The translations under genes were made by a program, and so were the position numbers. From the NCBI GenBank assembly GCA_032821775.1, contig JAVLRN010000002.1:1364001-1428000 (forward strand): DNA of 64,000 nt. Reading direction: 5' to 3'. Below the pieces are notes generated by a model. That model was not told the DNA's origin. It saw only the letters and a list, made by a program, of their open reading frames with translations, and did no database searches. Below, in pieces: positions 43,869-55,348 of this stretch; the first letter of the stretch is position 1; the number at the start of each line of letters is the position of its first letter. Source of the DNA: Sanguinoderma infundibulare. Taxonomy: Eukaryota > Basidiomycota > Agaricomycetes > Polyporales > Polyporaceae.

Positions 43869-45508
43869 ATGACCATCCCGCTAGCCTCGCCGTCCCCTGA
43901 ACACCCTACCGCTGGCGGAGCAGAGCTGAAGAGCACCAAAGTCGAGGGCCGAGAAACTTCTCGTTGTGAAAGCTTCCCGGATGATGTGAATCCTGTATTG
44001 GAGACATCGGAATGGGCTGTTCAGGTATGTTCTGTCTCGTCTTGCGCCAAGCTCGCTCTTGACTCCAGTACGTTTCAGGAGTTAGACCTCGTCAGTCTGA
44101 ACGACGAGGGCATCCAGTCCGCGGCGCGATACGTGAGTCATTAACCGTTCATATCTCCGCGAAGCCTGGCGTCTCAACGTCCTGTTGTGCACATCGCGTA
44201 GATCCACTTCCAAATGCAACGCGAAGCGTACCTCCCGCGCACATGGCGGACGCACCCGCTGCACATGTGTCCCGCCGATCCCTTCTCTTGGGACGATCCG
44301 TCCACCTTTGACTGTTTGAACTGGATCTTCTTCATCTCGTCGCTCAACTTCAGCTTCTGGTCCGAACTCGAGGGACAGTGCGGTCGCTATGGAGTGGAAT
44401 GGCGCGATGGGTGGGGCTCGGAGAGGAGGGTGGTGCATACAGGATATTGGTCGCTCGTAGCAGCCGTGGACAGAGGTGAGTATCAATATGGTCTTGCTAT
44501 GTTTTTGCGAAGGGATTGGCGGCGGGGGAGCGCGCGAAGGTTGCGCACCCACTCGCTCGAACAGTCACTTATACCTCCCGCAGCAATTGAAGAGGGCATC
44601 CCCATCACTGATCCCGCATTCTTCGGGTCCGAGGCACGCTGTCCGGATTCATTGATCGAGCACATCTTCCGGCCAGCCAGCCAGTCGATCGAAGCGATCC
44701 CGCTTCTCGGCGAACGTATCGCTGTTTTGCGCCAGGTTGGCTCCATTCTTTGCCAGGTCGGTTCCGTCTCTCCTGTTGGCTGGTCCAGTGACCTCATCGC
44801 CGTCCAACAGGACTTCAGCGGGTCATTCTACGGCTTCATTCAAGCGTTCCGCCGAAAGTACAACGATCGCGGCACCGCGCTGCAACTTGTCAAAATGGTT
44901 GCCGACACCTTCCCGCCCTTCTGCGACGAGCACTTGATCAACGGTCGACGAGGCACGTCTTTTCTCTCCAGCATCGTCTTCACTCGCGATTCTGACCTCG
45001 CGATTCTGACCTCGCGTCTTATGCAGTGTACGTCTGGAAGCGCGCACAGATCCTCGTCGCAGAGACCTGGGCAGCATTCTATCCTGCAGACCCCTCCGCG
45101 CCACACCCGCTCTTCCCAGCTGGGCCCGCGATCCATCAACTCACGATGTTCGCGGACTATCGCGTTCCGCAGATCCTGCACCACCTGCGCACGCTCACCT
45201 ACCCGCCCACACTCGTCAAGTGCCTGAATGCGCGCACACCGCTCGCGTCCGGGAGCTACGAGGAGTTGAGCATCCGCGCGGCGAGCATCGTTGCGGTCGA
45301 ACGCGTGCGTCGGGCGATCCTCCGTATCATTGAGGACGAGGAAGGAGGAGAGGCTGGGCGAGCAGGCGAGGACGCTGTGAGCAGCGTGATGATCGATTTC
45401 TATTTATGGGACCTTGCGAAGCGGGTGGAGGGCCAGCTACAGGGCGTCGAGGGCATTGAGACGACAGCGACGTTACCTGTTCATCGGACGCGGTCGATCT
45501 GGTATTGA
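43869..45508 (+). CDS. QNG1: Queuosine 5'-phosphate N-glycosylase/hydrolase (queuosine salvage, DUF2419)
   Basis: Six exons: 43869-44024, 44079-44132, 44202-44475, 44584-44756, 44811-44952 and 45027-45508; 1281 nt, 426 aa, all phases close. Family landmarks in order are 'FDCLNWIFFISSLNFSFWSE' with a downstream 'YGVEWRDGW', 'GYWSLVAAVDRAIEEGIPIT', 'FSGSFYGFI', 'VYVWKRAQILVAETWAAFYP', 'LTMFADYRVPQILHHLRTL' and the C-terminal 'IDFYLWDLAK ... HRTRSIWY'. The enzyme releases the base queuine from queuosine monophosphate so that tRNA-guanine transglycosylase can insert it in tRNA. The 4th intron is 54 nt (18 codons) and in frame. The 5th has a GC donor (G|GCACGT ... ATGCAG) and contains a 14-bp tandem duplication. 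Fungal members are usually somewhat shorter. Confidence 0.9.
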
Positions 45509-45776
45509 ACGTGAGTTCAGGCTTTTGTCGAGCTCTTTACTCCATGTCTTTGGTTAATTGTTTGGTCGGGGGGATGGTTTATTGGTCAATCCAGCCATAT
45601 TCCAATCGTCGCTGCGAAATGCCGAAAATAAAGAATATCCTGCGGTGGGCATACACCGCACTTCGCGAAGCCTGCCCTCCAGCCTCGAGGCCACTTCAAA
45701 GCAAGCGGCCGCATGGAATCTCAGCGGATGGCCCTCGCTCGTTTCTGTTCCTTGGTTTCCCCCATAATTTATCTTA

Positions 45777-46196
45777 ATGTCTTCGCTCCTCTGCGGAATG
45801 TGTCTCTACGCACTCGAGAGGAAGGTCTCATTTTCGACCACATGCGGCTTCTGCTCCGAATGCGCCACGCGTCGCTTCGCTCTGAACCGCCCATTTTGTC
45901 CGGTTTGTCGCAAGACACAGACCTTCGATCAATTCATCCGCCTCTATCCTGAGTACGGGATCGCATTGAATCCGGGATCTCCATTACGAACAGCGCAACA
46001 GGTGCCGCTGGCTCAGTCCCCTAACCGCGACATCTCCTCGCTCCGTATCTTATCCGACTCTGCGCGTTTTCCATGGACGCGCGCGGGGATCGTGCCCACC
46101 TGCGACAAGGATGGGTCCCCTGTCTTCCTCGGCGTCACCGGTTTCCGCGGTGGCATGCGAGTCCCAGTGTGGATTGGAATGGTTTCGCGGACGTAG
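45777..46196 (+). CDS. RING-like zinc-finger protein (139 aa) lacking the histidine position
   Basis: Single exon, ATG at 45777. The N-terminus is 'MSSLLCGMCLYALERK', then 'TTCGFCSECATRRF' and 'FCPVCRKTQTF'. Cysteines at residues 6, 9, 23, 26, 29, 41 and 44 fit a RING finger from which the usual His (Cys-Gly-His-x-Phe-Cys) has been lost by a two-residue gap: the motif reads Cys-Gly-Phe-Cys. Seven ligands remain. Intact RINGs act as ubiquitin ligases. The C-terminal part has 'SPVFLGVTGFRGGMRVPVWI' and no known domain. It sits about 270 bp after the queuosine gene on the same strand. Confidence 0.6.
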   Translation: MSSLLCGMCLYALERKVSFSTTCGFCSECATRRFALNRPFCPVCRKTQTFDQFIRLYPEYGIALNPGSPLRTAQQVPLAQSPNRDISSLRILSDSARFPWTRAGIVPTCDKDGSPVFLGVTGFRGGMRVPVWIGMVSRT

Positions 46197-49100
46197 TGGG
46201 AGGAAGGGCTGACGTGCATGGATTCGCAGACGGGGTCAAATGTGCCATACGATGGTCGTGAACACGTCGTTCGGTCTTCTTACGAGGTTCTGTGAGTTTG
46301 GATCAGCTTGCGGGGATTGAGAAACTGCAGGGCTCTCCTCAGATGTCATCAGATGGCCGACACCAGGTGGCGAGAGGCTCTTTAATCATTCTCAAGTTGG
46401 CCGAGTCGCTATTTCCTGTGTTCTCGAAGTCTTTTCTGCCTGTATGGGACTTTTCGCATACGTAGTCACTGCTGTACTGTACAGTGTAGCGCAATTCGTT
46501 TCCTTGCTACTGTGTTCCTCTCGCGCGCCCGGAACAGTAGCGAGAGTGATATAACGCCATCACCATGACGTACCATTGCCATATCCCATATGAGACCGGT
46601 TTCCTTCAACTGTGTCGATTCGGGATGGCGGGGTTCAGGGACTGGTGTTCAGTAGTTGCTTCCCTTTTTGGACATGGGCGTTCATCCGCTCTCGTCGACG
46701 TTAGCGCCTATGTTCAACCAACTGCCAGCAATTCGCTTTCTCTCGCTCCATCAGCCGCCGCGTCTGATCTACGACCGACTTCGGGACCATTCAACCCCTC
46801 GCCGAATTCACCACTACATCCTTGAACTCCGGAGGGCACAAGGAGTTCCGGAACGCCACTGGCAGGCCGACGAATAATGAGGAAACTTGGAAAAACCTTT
46901 TGCTGAGCTCGGATCCTCGAGTGCTGTCGATTTGGGGATGACGGTGAGTACATATCTATCTCAGGTATATGTATGGCTGCCTCCGCTTCCCATCCTCCAT
47001 CAAGGAGTGTGCTCCCAGAGCGGTTGGATTTAGTGCCTCGACTCCGGAGAGTAGCCAGTCTATCGCCCCATGGCGTTCGGCCGTGGCAGTTTGTTTCCAG
47101 GCTATATGTTTATCCTCTTCTTTTTAGGGCCATGAAAGGACGACACATATCTGTCCTGTCCTGCGCGCACGTCGGCCGCCATAGCGGCTCCGACGTGGCG
47201 TCCCACCGCTTCCCGAATACCGAGTCGACGAGCTGCAAACCAACACGGATCAATATGCAAGGCGAACTTCTATCAGGACGTTCGTGCGGGGCTTGAGACG
47301 CACCTCACCTGAGTTATACTCTAGTGAGCGTGTCAAGGGCTTCCCGTGACCCCACCTATCCACCCGCCTGCTCTCTTGCAGCGTTTCCGGCCATCGCCGA
47401 CTCGCGGCACAGTTGCCCACAAGTACGCTCACCGAACGGGGAGCTGAAGACCTTGGACGGGCGCACACCCTCTGAAGGTTATTGCTCCATCGGACGGCGG
47501 CATGCGCCCCTTTGCATTCCTCCGCCGGAGAGCGTGTTGGTCGGGCGTATCCCCGATCACAAACATGTGCTTTCACCCCTCGGACCAGCCGATGCGTTGA
47601 TGTTGGCAATGTGCCTCGTCGTCGTCGTGCTGTGGTGTTACTCTAACGTCACGCTGGTTCCGTGTTGGTAGCCCTTCTTGGAAGATCCTGGATGCCTATG
47701 TGGCCGCCACGGTCAGCTTACCCGGGAACTGGTGTGGCACCTTTGCTGGAAGCGCAATGCGTTCTGCCATATTGCGCGACTGCAACGTTTTCAGGTGCGA
47801 GGCGGCGTCGAGGTATATACCTCCGACTAGCCTGATCGTCTCGTCCTCTTGTCGGAGGACGAGACGAGGGGAAAGTCATGTTGCACCCTTTGCAGCACGT
47901 GACCGTGCGAATGCGCCGGCGACCCTCCAAAATGTTGCGATATTCATACTATATTGTGCTGTACTCGATCGACTAGAAATCTATGATGAGCCTGTGGTTC
48001 AACGTGGGCGAAGTTAGTTGACATTCAGCGGATCGTGTGTCGCAATGGCATGCGAAGTGAAACTGTGTCCCCGAATTTCGATCGAGGAGTACTGTGGCGC
48101 TGTCTTCGGGGGATATTTCAATCCGAAAACCAAGTACCATCCGCATTTCCGACTTCCCAGGGTCTTAGGTGCAAAAATAACCCCCCAAGGATAATGATGG
48201 AGGAGAAGCGGAGGATGTAGGCGACCGGCGCACCCCTGGTCCCGGGTCACATCCACCGCTACAGTTAACTGCAAAGGGTACAGCGTAAAACATAGATTGA
48301 CTGATACTATTGCTACTGCCCGCAGAAATGTTGATTTTAGGTTGCGACTCGAAGAAAGCTCTCCGCCGGCCTCCACTTGCGGGCGCTTCCTTGATGTGGC
48401 CGCAGCGCGTGGCGGGCCGACGGGGAGGCTACCCATGGGCCCATCGCAGCCATCAAAGGCCGACGGCCGGGTCTCTCTCGACATCGTACTTATGTTTTGT
48501 CGAACGTCACTAATTGGCCTCGACAATACAGCGCCAGTCCCGCTCCAGCCGACCTGCTGCTCGCCCGGCCCTTGCTCCCCAGCAGACCCGTACGCAAGCA
48601 CCGCGGCGGCCCCTTATCCTGGTGCTGCACACCACCCGTCCCCCCTCAGGCCCAGGCGACGCAATCCAAGGAGCCAGCTCTCATCCATCCAGCTGTGGAC
48701 CGTCCTGCTCAGCATTGCCACGAACATCCGATGCCAGTGTATCTCGAGAGACATCGCGGTCTCACGACTTGTCGCAGTTCGACACCCTTCTGAGCTACCG
48801 GGAGGTCCGACCTTCAGTCATACTTCCGGTTGCGAATTCTTACACATCAAATTCTCACCATGTACACGAATGGTCGTCGACGAACGCCCGCGAAGCCTAC
48901 TCGGTGAGTTCTCCGCTCTCGAGAGGTGACCACAGGCTATCGCACGGCTGTGTCGCCGACAAGAGCACCGGCCCCTTTTGGTGAGCAGTGTTTTTGCGGA
49001 GAAGGTGCTGACGGGCTCACTTGACAGGTTTCCTGGAGTCGATGCCTCGGTTGGACTTGACGGAGAGCAGCCTATGCGCTGGCGGTGTGTTTTGGGGAAG

Positions 49101-50898
49101 GTCCGTGTGTCATCCGCCCCCTGGCCGTTTCAAGAGGCTGTACGCGTGGATTGGATGGACACGGATTCTACCCAAACCCTGCATCAAGAACCCGGTATCG
49201 TTCCCTATTCCGTCTTCTTGTATGTGAAGACCGCAGCTCGAGCGCGCCTAGGCCGAATGTCCAACGTCGACCCCGCTGCTGGGTCTTCCGTTGACATTCT
49301 GGTCCGCCCGAGTTTCTGCCGTATGCTTCAAGGCACCCTCCTACGGGTCCATCCTCCTTGCTGTCTCGTGGATGGTACCCCGAGCGGCGGGGCCAGCAGC
49401 ACCAGCTGCAGGGTGCCTGTGGGGGAGCCTGGCGACCGGATTGGGATGGGGACCTTGAGGCGGTCGTTGCGTTTAGGCATGAGGCGTGGGTGATCGCGAA
49501 CGCGCTGTAGTATGTATGTTTTTCCCGTGGCCGCGCGTAGGAGATCGCGTTGTGCCCTTGGTCGCATGTAGTACATGCGTCGGGCGGTACGGCAACTTCT
49601 GGACATAAATGGGGAGGTTGGAAGGCCGCCAGTCCTTCACTAGTTCGCTACCCGGTGGTTCCTGCGTTGCCTTCGACTCCGGCGAGTCTTTCGATGGCGT
49701 TCGCACATTGGAGGCGCCTGAAGTGAGGGCCAAAGAGAGGAGGACAATTGGAAGGAACGCGTCACTGCAACATAACATGCCCTTTCCCACTGATGCTGCG
49801 TTTCTGTTGTTGACTTTGACTGACAAGTGCCTTGAAACACATTAGTATTGACGTATGTTCTTTATGGAAACTGGACGATATCACCCTGCCGATCGTACAG
49901 ATTCTGGGACTGATTATCCACCCATCCAGATCGCGGTCATAGGCTACACCAATTCTGCGCGGGGTCGAAGAGCTGGTACAGCCCATTGACACTATTACAC
50001 TCTCAGATAGCGTAGAGCTAATGGGCAGTCGATGTTTATTGTACGCTTTTATTTTGACTATACGCGTTATTTGGATCAATTCACGTCTTTGACTTTATTT
50101 ATCCCCATAGACGAGCCATTCAAGATGTTGTATGACACCGCTGTGTATGAATGGAATGCGCCCCGCTCACGCGCGCGACACAGATGTAACAAGAGTGCGA
50201 TGCAAGTCTAGTCCTTCCAAACCCGCCCATTTCGGGATGGCAAGACTGTTGGGTGCGCGAAGTCGTTCAAGGAGGCTTGCGGCCTGAGTGTAGCAAGACA
50301 CCTGTGATGCGGCGTGCAACAAGGCTTCAAGATGCGTCTCAGAGCGCGAATTATGTCCTCAATGTAGCTGCGTCGAGGCCCTCTCGAGAAACGCACTGGC
50401 ACCTCACAAGGAGAGGACTCACCTCAAGCGTCCTGACAAGCCCTCCACGTTACCTGCGTTACTAACGTCTTGCTCCTCTTAGGCAGACAGGCGTACCCGT
50501 TGCAAGTCGACTGAGTCCCCGTGCAGAGGGAATGAAAATTGGGGTCGACGTCCTCGGAAGAGTGGTTCGTATCTTGTGCGGTCGCGACGGGTAGAGTACG
50601 AACACATGTAGTGCTGAAGCTTGCGACAGAAACAGGTAGCCAGACTAGCCTGAGCAGATAAATAAGCGTAGGTCCGCACATCATGCCAACACATACGTCC
50701 CCGATCGGGAATGCGCACAGGCGGGACGCCACGAAAGTGGTGGTTCAGGGTACATGGTAGAAGGCGCGAGAAAATCCCTAGATATCCTCAATCGCGAGAT
50801 TCTGTTGCCGTACACCTCTGAGCCCTCAGTTTTCCCTTCCTTAGCCCTTGACCCTCAACCGCGTTTTCTGTTGCTTTCCTCAAGCCTTATCCACCGCC
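46197..50898. other. Gene-poor 4.7 kb, one strong hairpin
   Basis: ORFs at 46565-46953, 47324-47671, 48297-48984 and 48978-49500 have patchy coding flavour, but I find no motif and no closing exon model. A short frame at 48860-48905 ('MYTNGRR...') faintly resembles the second exon start of the homeodomain-like genes. Decayed genes are likely. Confidence 0.4.
47836..47867. repeat. Perfect 13-bp hairpin with 6-base loop
   Basis: TCGTCTCGTCCTC, loop TTGTCG, then GAGGACGAGACGA. There is no T-run after it and no nearby gene. Confidence 0.8.
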
Positions 50899-51586
50899 AT
50901 GCCGAAGACATCTAACACGTCTAATATCCGCGCCGCCAGGCTCGACGCGGCTGACGTGACAGCCGGAAGGTTCTGCCTCCCCGTTGGCAGCAAAGCCTAC
51001 GAGCTACGCAAAGGTACTGTACTGACACTCTTTCTCATCTTACACCGCAAGGGGCGTGGTAAATTATGTTTAACCATTCTCCAACCTCTGGCACCTCACA
51101 GCCCTGTACGCCAATGGCCGGCAACCTTCGGACGCTGAGAAGCGTAGTGTTTACGACGACATTGTGGCCCTTGTGGGCCCTGGATATTCTTTCAAAACGC
51201 ATGGAAATTGGTGTACGAACAAGCAGAGGGAGATGGACAGGGTTAAGGACCAGAGACGTGAGTGCTCCCAGCCGTGGCGCAAGCGGCGTCCGATTCTCGT
51301 GCTTCTCACCCACAATGCCGCCGCCTAGTCTTCATCCGCACGAAAATGCGGCAGACACCGAATCCTACAATGCTCGATATCCTTGTGTGGAGCTATGAGA
51401 CTCGCGCGTCCTTGCTGGAGGCCCTACGGCTCGTCACCGAGGAGCTGTCGGAGGTGGTGAAGGAACGGGCGAGGTACGAGTATAAGATGGTGAGCGGTTC
51501 GAATTATCTTGGGCGAGGATGGCGACATGCTGACTGCTCCCCCACGAACACGTTCCACGCCATCGCAGAGCTCGTTCAATCTCTGA
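50899..51586 (+). CDS. Small homeodomain-like protein B (149 aa)
   Basis: Four exons: 50899-51013, 51102-51257, 51329-51489 and 51569-51586; phases 1, 1, 0 as in genes A and C, total 450 nt. The first exon is longer (38 codons against 15), adding an N-terminal extension. The second exon encodes 'ALYANGRQPSDAEKRSVYDD', 'IVALVGPG' and the signature His-Gly-Asn-Trp-Cys-x4-Arg (Trp 75). The third encodes 'RQTPNPTMLDILVWSYETRA' and the helical 'EALRLVTEELSEVVKERARY'. The last exon is only six codons including the stop. The preserved exon plan in three diverged copies argues for functional genes. Function unknown; a DNA-binding role is inferred. Confidence 0.7.
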
Positions 51587-52919
51587 CGGGATCGATGTTG
51601 GGACCCAGGAACGTACTGTACAGCGTTTTGCCATTCCATCTCCCACCCCGACGACCGTACGCCCGTCCCGCTTCCGCATACCATACGACCCTCGTCCTCC
51701 TCTCCATAATTGTCTGAAAAGCTTGCTTGTATTGTTGACAGATGTTCTTGAAAGCGAATGTCTTGGCTCCGATCCTAGAGTAGGCCGCGCGTCCGCGACG
51801 ATGACGGCGAACCGAATATACAAGTTTATCCTTGGAGCGAAGACAGCGGTTTGATTGGAGACCAGCGGCGAAGTATATCGGCTCGTACAGAGAGGAAAGA
51901 GATGTTGGAGGACGATGTGTTGTGCCGGCGAGTGGTTAGCAGAAGGGAAAGGCCAGACACAGGTTGCGCACCGCATGAAGCGCTCCGACAATACGATCAA
52001 GCAGAGCCTCCTCCCGTTTTAGGAAGCCCCGAAACCGCCGCTCGATCACCGACGGTCTTCTGTTCACAACCACGCACGGTTATCCTATTATTCTCAAGAA
52101 AGTTTGGCAGAGAGAAGCTAAGACGTGGCCGGTCAAACACGGTTATTGTCCTCCTGGCCCTTAGCTCGCCGGACGTCAAGAACATGCCGATGCTCCATGT
52201 ACGCGCTCTTGGGCTCAATTCGCGCTTCGGACGAGCTTCGGACTGCCAATTTAACCAGAAGTCTACCGATCTCTCAGTGAAGTCAGAAGGGGAAACCGGC
52301 CAAATAGCGGTGAGGTGACAAGGCCGATGTTCGTTCAGAACTCAGATAGATCATTCGTTCGATGTTGACGCCATCCCAGCGCGGTGCTGATGAGGGCAGA
52401 GGTACGGACGCCTCGGTTAAGCGGATGTGTCGAGAGCTGGCTTGAAACTTATATATTCGCTGCTAGCGTCGAACCTCCACTTGAAGCCAATCTCCTGAAA
52501 GCTGTGGTATTACCGGGACTCACTACTGTGACAGCACAAAGTAAGCAAAGGGTGGATCCCAGTGTGCAAGTGGTACTGTCAAAAACATGGTGAGGGCAGT
52601 GGTCGAGCACAGCACGACGACGGTCTCGGCCAAGGGACGCCCTACACGCGGTGTCCGTCCCGGACGGTGGGTCCATCAAAGCCACAAGCGCCGGTCTCGG
52701 CTGCGCTGTCCGCGATATCCCTAGTTTTCGCCCGTTGGCTTCTGAAATCCTCACTGTAACCCCAACGTCGCATCTATGCTTGACTTTCTCATCTGTCCAT
52801 ACTTCGACTTTACTGGTTCCACCCGTGGATGCGACGGCTGAGGGGGATCGGCAGCAGACCGGATGACGTGCGGCCGGCATAAAACGACGGACGGCGGACG
52901 AACGACTGAGCGAACGGTT

Positions 52920-52955
52920 GCGCGGACGTTAGCGCGGACGTTAGCGCGGTCGTTC
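52920..52955. repeat. 12-bp tandem repeat, three units
   Basis: GCGCGGACGTTA twice, then the variant GCGCGGTCGTTC. It overlaps the perfect palindrome GTTCGCGCGAAC at 52952-52963. Confidence 0.8.
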
Positions 52956-53110
52956 GCGCGAACATTCAACCAACGTTCGGCGAACGTGAGTGGACGATTA
53001 CCCGAGCGGCTGACCCGACCAGGTCGGGTTGAAGCTTTAGAAGACGGGCAACCAACCGTTCGGCGTGCAGTCACGAGTAGGCTCGGTGCGGGGAAGCTGG
53101 CCATGCGGAT

Positions 53111-53136
53111 ACGTCGGTACGTCGGTACGTCGGTAC
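53111..53136. repeat. 8-bp tandem repeat GTCGGTAC, three units
   Basis: ACGTCGGTAC is extended by further GTCGGTAC units with no mismatch. Confidence 0.8.
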
Positions 53137-54757
53137 TTTCACGCACAACAATGACATCCCCTCTGTATTCATCATGTACCCGAGGTGATGGGTGGCGCCA
53201 ATGCCGGGCAGTCGAACCATCCCGCCCGGCTTGCTTGCCATCCATCCCCGGGTACTCAGATCGGCTATTTTTCTTTCACATAGGACTTCATGATTCTAGA
53301 GACCAGGCACAGGTGCTTCAAACGGTTCAGTAAGAACCCCTGGAATATGTCGGGCCATGTTGGTCCGCCGACGGGCAATCATGTCAATGCTTGCCCGCTA
53401 CCGAATTGCGTCTTCGTAGATGGTTCTAATTACCCCCTAACAGTATTGTTCCATTTCCGCGGGGATGGAAGCGTGCTACTGCTTCTTTTATTAGAGCACC
53501 CGGTCCACTCGATATCACTCCGGTGGTGTTTACATACCCGTCCACCCGCAGGCTCTGGCGACCGCCCCACGGACGATTTTGGCTAGCTGACTTGCGGTGG
53601 ATGTTGGACCTCCGCTTGGTTTTTGTTTCACCTGATTTCCAAAGCTCACTCTGGGGGATATGGTCCCCGTGCTGACACCGAGCACTCGAGGATAACGCAG
53701 CTTCAGGCGCAAGGTAACACCGAGGGCATACCGATGCCGAGGGCGTCGACGACAAGGGTACACAACACCGAGCCCAAGGTTACCAGGATCTACGCCAGCC
53801 GACGACATCAAGAACGTACGGCGACACCGAGCGCCGCAAGCGTTTCAATTTTCGCCGCTGCGCTGGCGGTCGATCGCAATTGCCGCGTGGTTGCCGGCTC
53901 CAATATTCTAGACGCTTCTCGTGTCTGCTGCTGACTTGACGGACGAGGTGCTCCCTCGGAGAGGCATCCTGCTGGCTAGTGTCCTCGGTTGGGTTTGAGG
54001 CCGCGCAGCCCCAATCGCTGCATGCCGCACGGGGATGTGTCGGATAAAACGACTGGATGCATACATTATGTTTATTTCTAAAACACCTGGACCTAGCGAT
54101 TGGTATATGGTAGGTACTGGAGAGGACGAAAGGAGGATGGCATCACGACGCTAGGAATTGTTCAGCACGTCCTGCTTCAGTCACGACATAGTCCATCCCC
54201 TCCTTATATTTCACTTTCTTCAACAAACACGCAGGATGTACAAGCCACTCACCCTTTCAGCGATCCTCCGTCGTCTGCCAGATAACGGGCGGAAGCACGG
54301 CGGTGCGGCGACGTGCTACCCAACAACCATTCCACTCTCCAAACTCTCCCAACCCCCCATCCAGCAGGGACCTCCTTTCTATCCGGATTCCCCTTCGGCA
54401 TGCCTCGCTGTTCGATCGTGGAGGGTGTATTACTTGTGCCCATGCCGGAGGCGGTGTCAGGGATGCGGTGTCGGGGAGGCGACGTCGGCGTTGGTTGGTG
54501 CGTCTTCGAGTTGCTTCTGGACGGTTATGTAGAGGAAGAGCAGGAAAGAGAAAGTAGTAAATGGAGTGGAATCGTCCAGTGATCATGGTGGTATTGGAAG
54601 GAGCGAGGAATTCGTTCACCCAGGTGGTTGACGGCACTTTCTCACGACTCCGAACTTGAACTGGTTTCCCTCCGCGGCCCCGCCATTTCGCCGTCATTGT
54701 CCTCGTATCCTTCCCGCCTCCACGTCACATACACCACCTTGGGCTTTTATCAACATA

Positions 54758-55348
54758 ATGGCCCGACGTTCCTTGACCCCAGAAGCACGCCTCTATCGCA
54801 AGAGTACGTCAATCGTTCAGCCTGCATGCCTCTAACTCCATGTCGATGCTGATTCTGTCGCATGACGTCCAGCGATGTTGTTTTCCGAGGGCCACCTCCC
54901 GACCGACAACGAAAAGTGGACCGTTTATAAAGAGATCATCGCCATGCCCGGCTGTTCAGGGTATACTCAACATGTGCACAGCAACTGGTGCACAGAGAAG
55001 GAGCGAAAGCTGAAAAAGTCACAGCCATGTAGGTTCCTTTGCACATATGTCATGTGAGGTGTCCTTGTTCCTCACCATGTCTGACGCTTTCAGGCTCTGC
55101 CGCATTGGCAGCGAGTATCGCTGCAAGATTGAAGTTGAATCCGAGTCCAAACTCAGTGGACATCGTAGGCTGGGGCCTAGAGATAGGCGTCGCCACGCCG
55201 GATGTCTTCCGTGTGGTTGGCGAGCTCCTGTCCGACGCGGTCAAGCTGCAGGCAATGTTCAAATATTCAGTGCGTTATCAACCTTCCCTCACAGGGCTTT
55301 GGTCGTGCTCACGATACCGTCCTGGACTCTTAGTCTTTGCTGGCATAG
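54758..55348 (+). CDS. Small homeodomain-like protein C (130 aa)
   Basis: Four exons: 54758-54803, 54873-55028, 55094-55269 and 55334-55348; phases 1, 1, 0, total 393 nt. Exon 1 is 46 nt as in gene A and exon 2 is 156 nt as in gene B. Exon 1 gives 'MARRSLTPEARLYRK'. Exon 2 gives 'P-T-D-N-E-K ... Y-K-E-I-I-A-M-P-G' and His-Ser-Asn-Trp-Cys-x4-Arg (Trp 54). Exon 3 gives 'NPSPNSVDIVGWGLEIGVAT' and 'VFRVVGELLSDAVKLQAMF'. The last exon is five codons including the stop. It is closest to gene A in the first domain. Role unknown. Confidence 0.7.

Larger units (their letters stand above)
51587..54757. other. Gene-poor 3.2 kb with minisatellite-like patches
   Basis: Holds the 12-bp tandem repeat at 52920-52955 and an 8-bp tandem repeat near 53111-53136. 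ORFs over the repeats on both strands are repeat artefacts. No gene is supported. Confidence 0.5.

Noticed and set aside
52751..53333. Long ORFs on both strands over 52.75-53.33 kb
   Set aside because: They result from stop-free tandem repeats with Arg/Ala/Thr/Val runs; no domain and no intron signals.
54238..54697. Overlapping ORFs on both strands
   Set aside because: Basic, Pro/Arg-rich translations typical of shadow frames in GC-rich DNA; no motif.
55270..55294. 25-nt GT...AG segment as last intron of homeodomain-like gene C
   Set aside because: Too short for splicing; the acceptor at 55331-55333 gives a normal intron and the same phase as in genes A and B.
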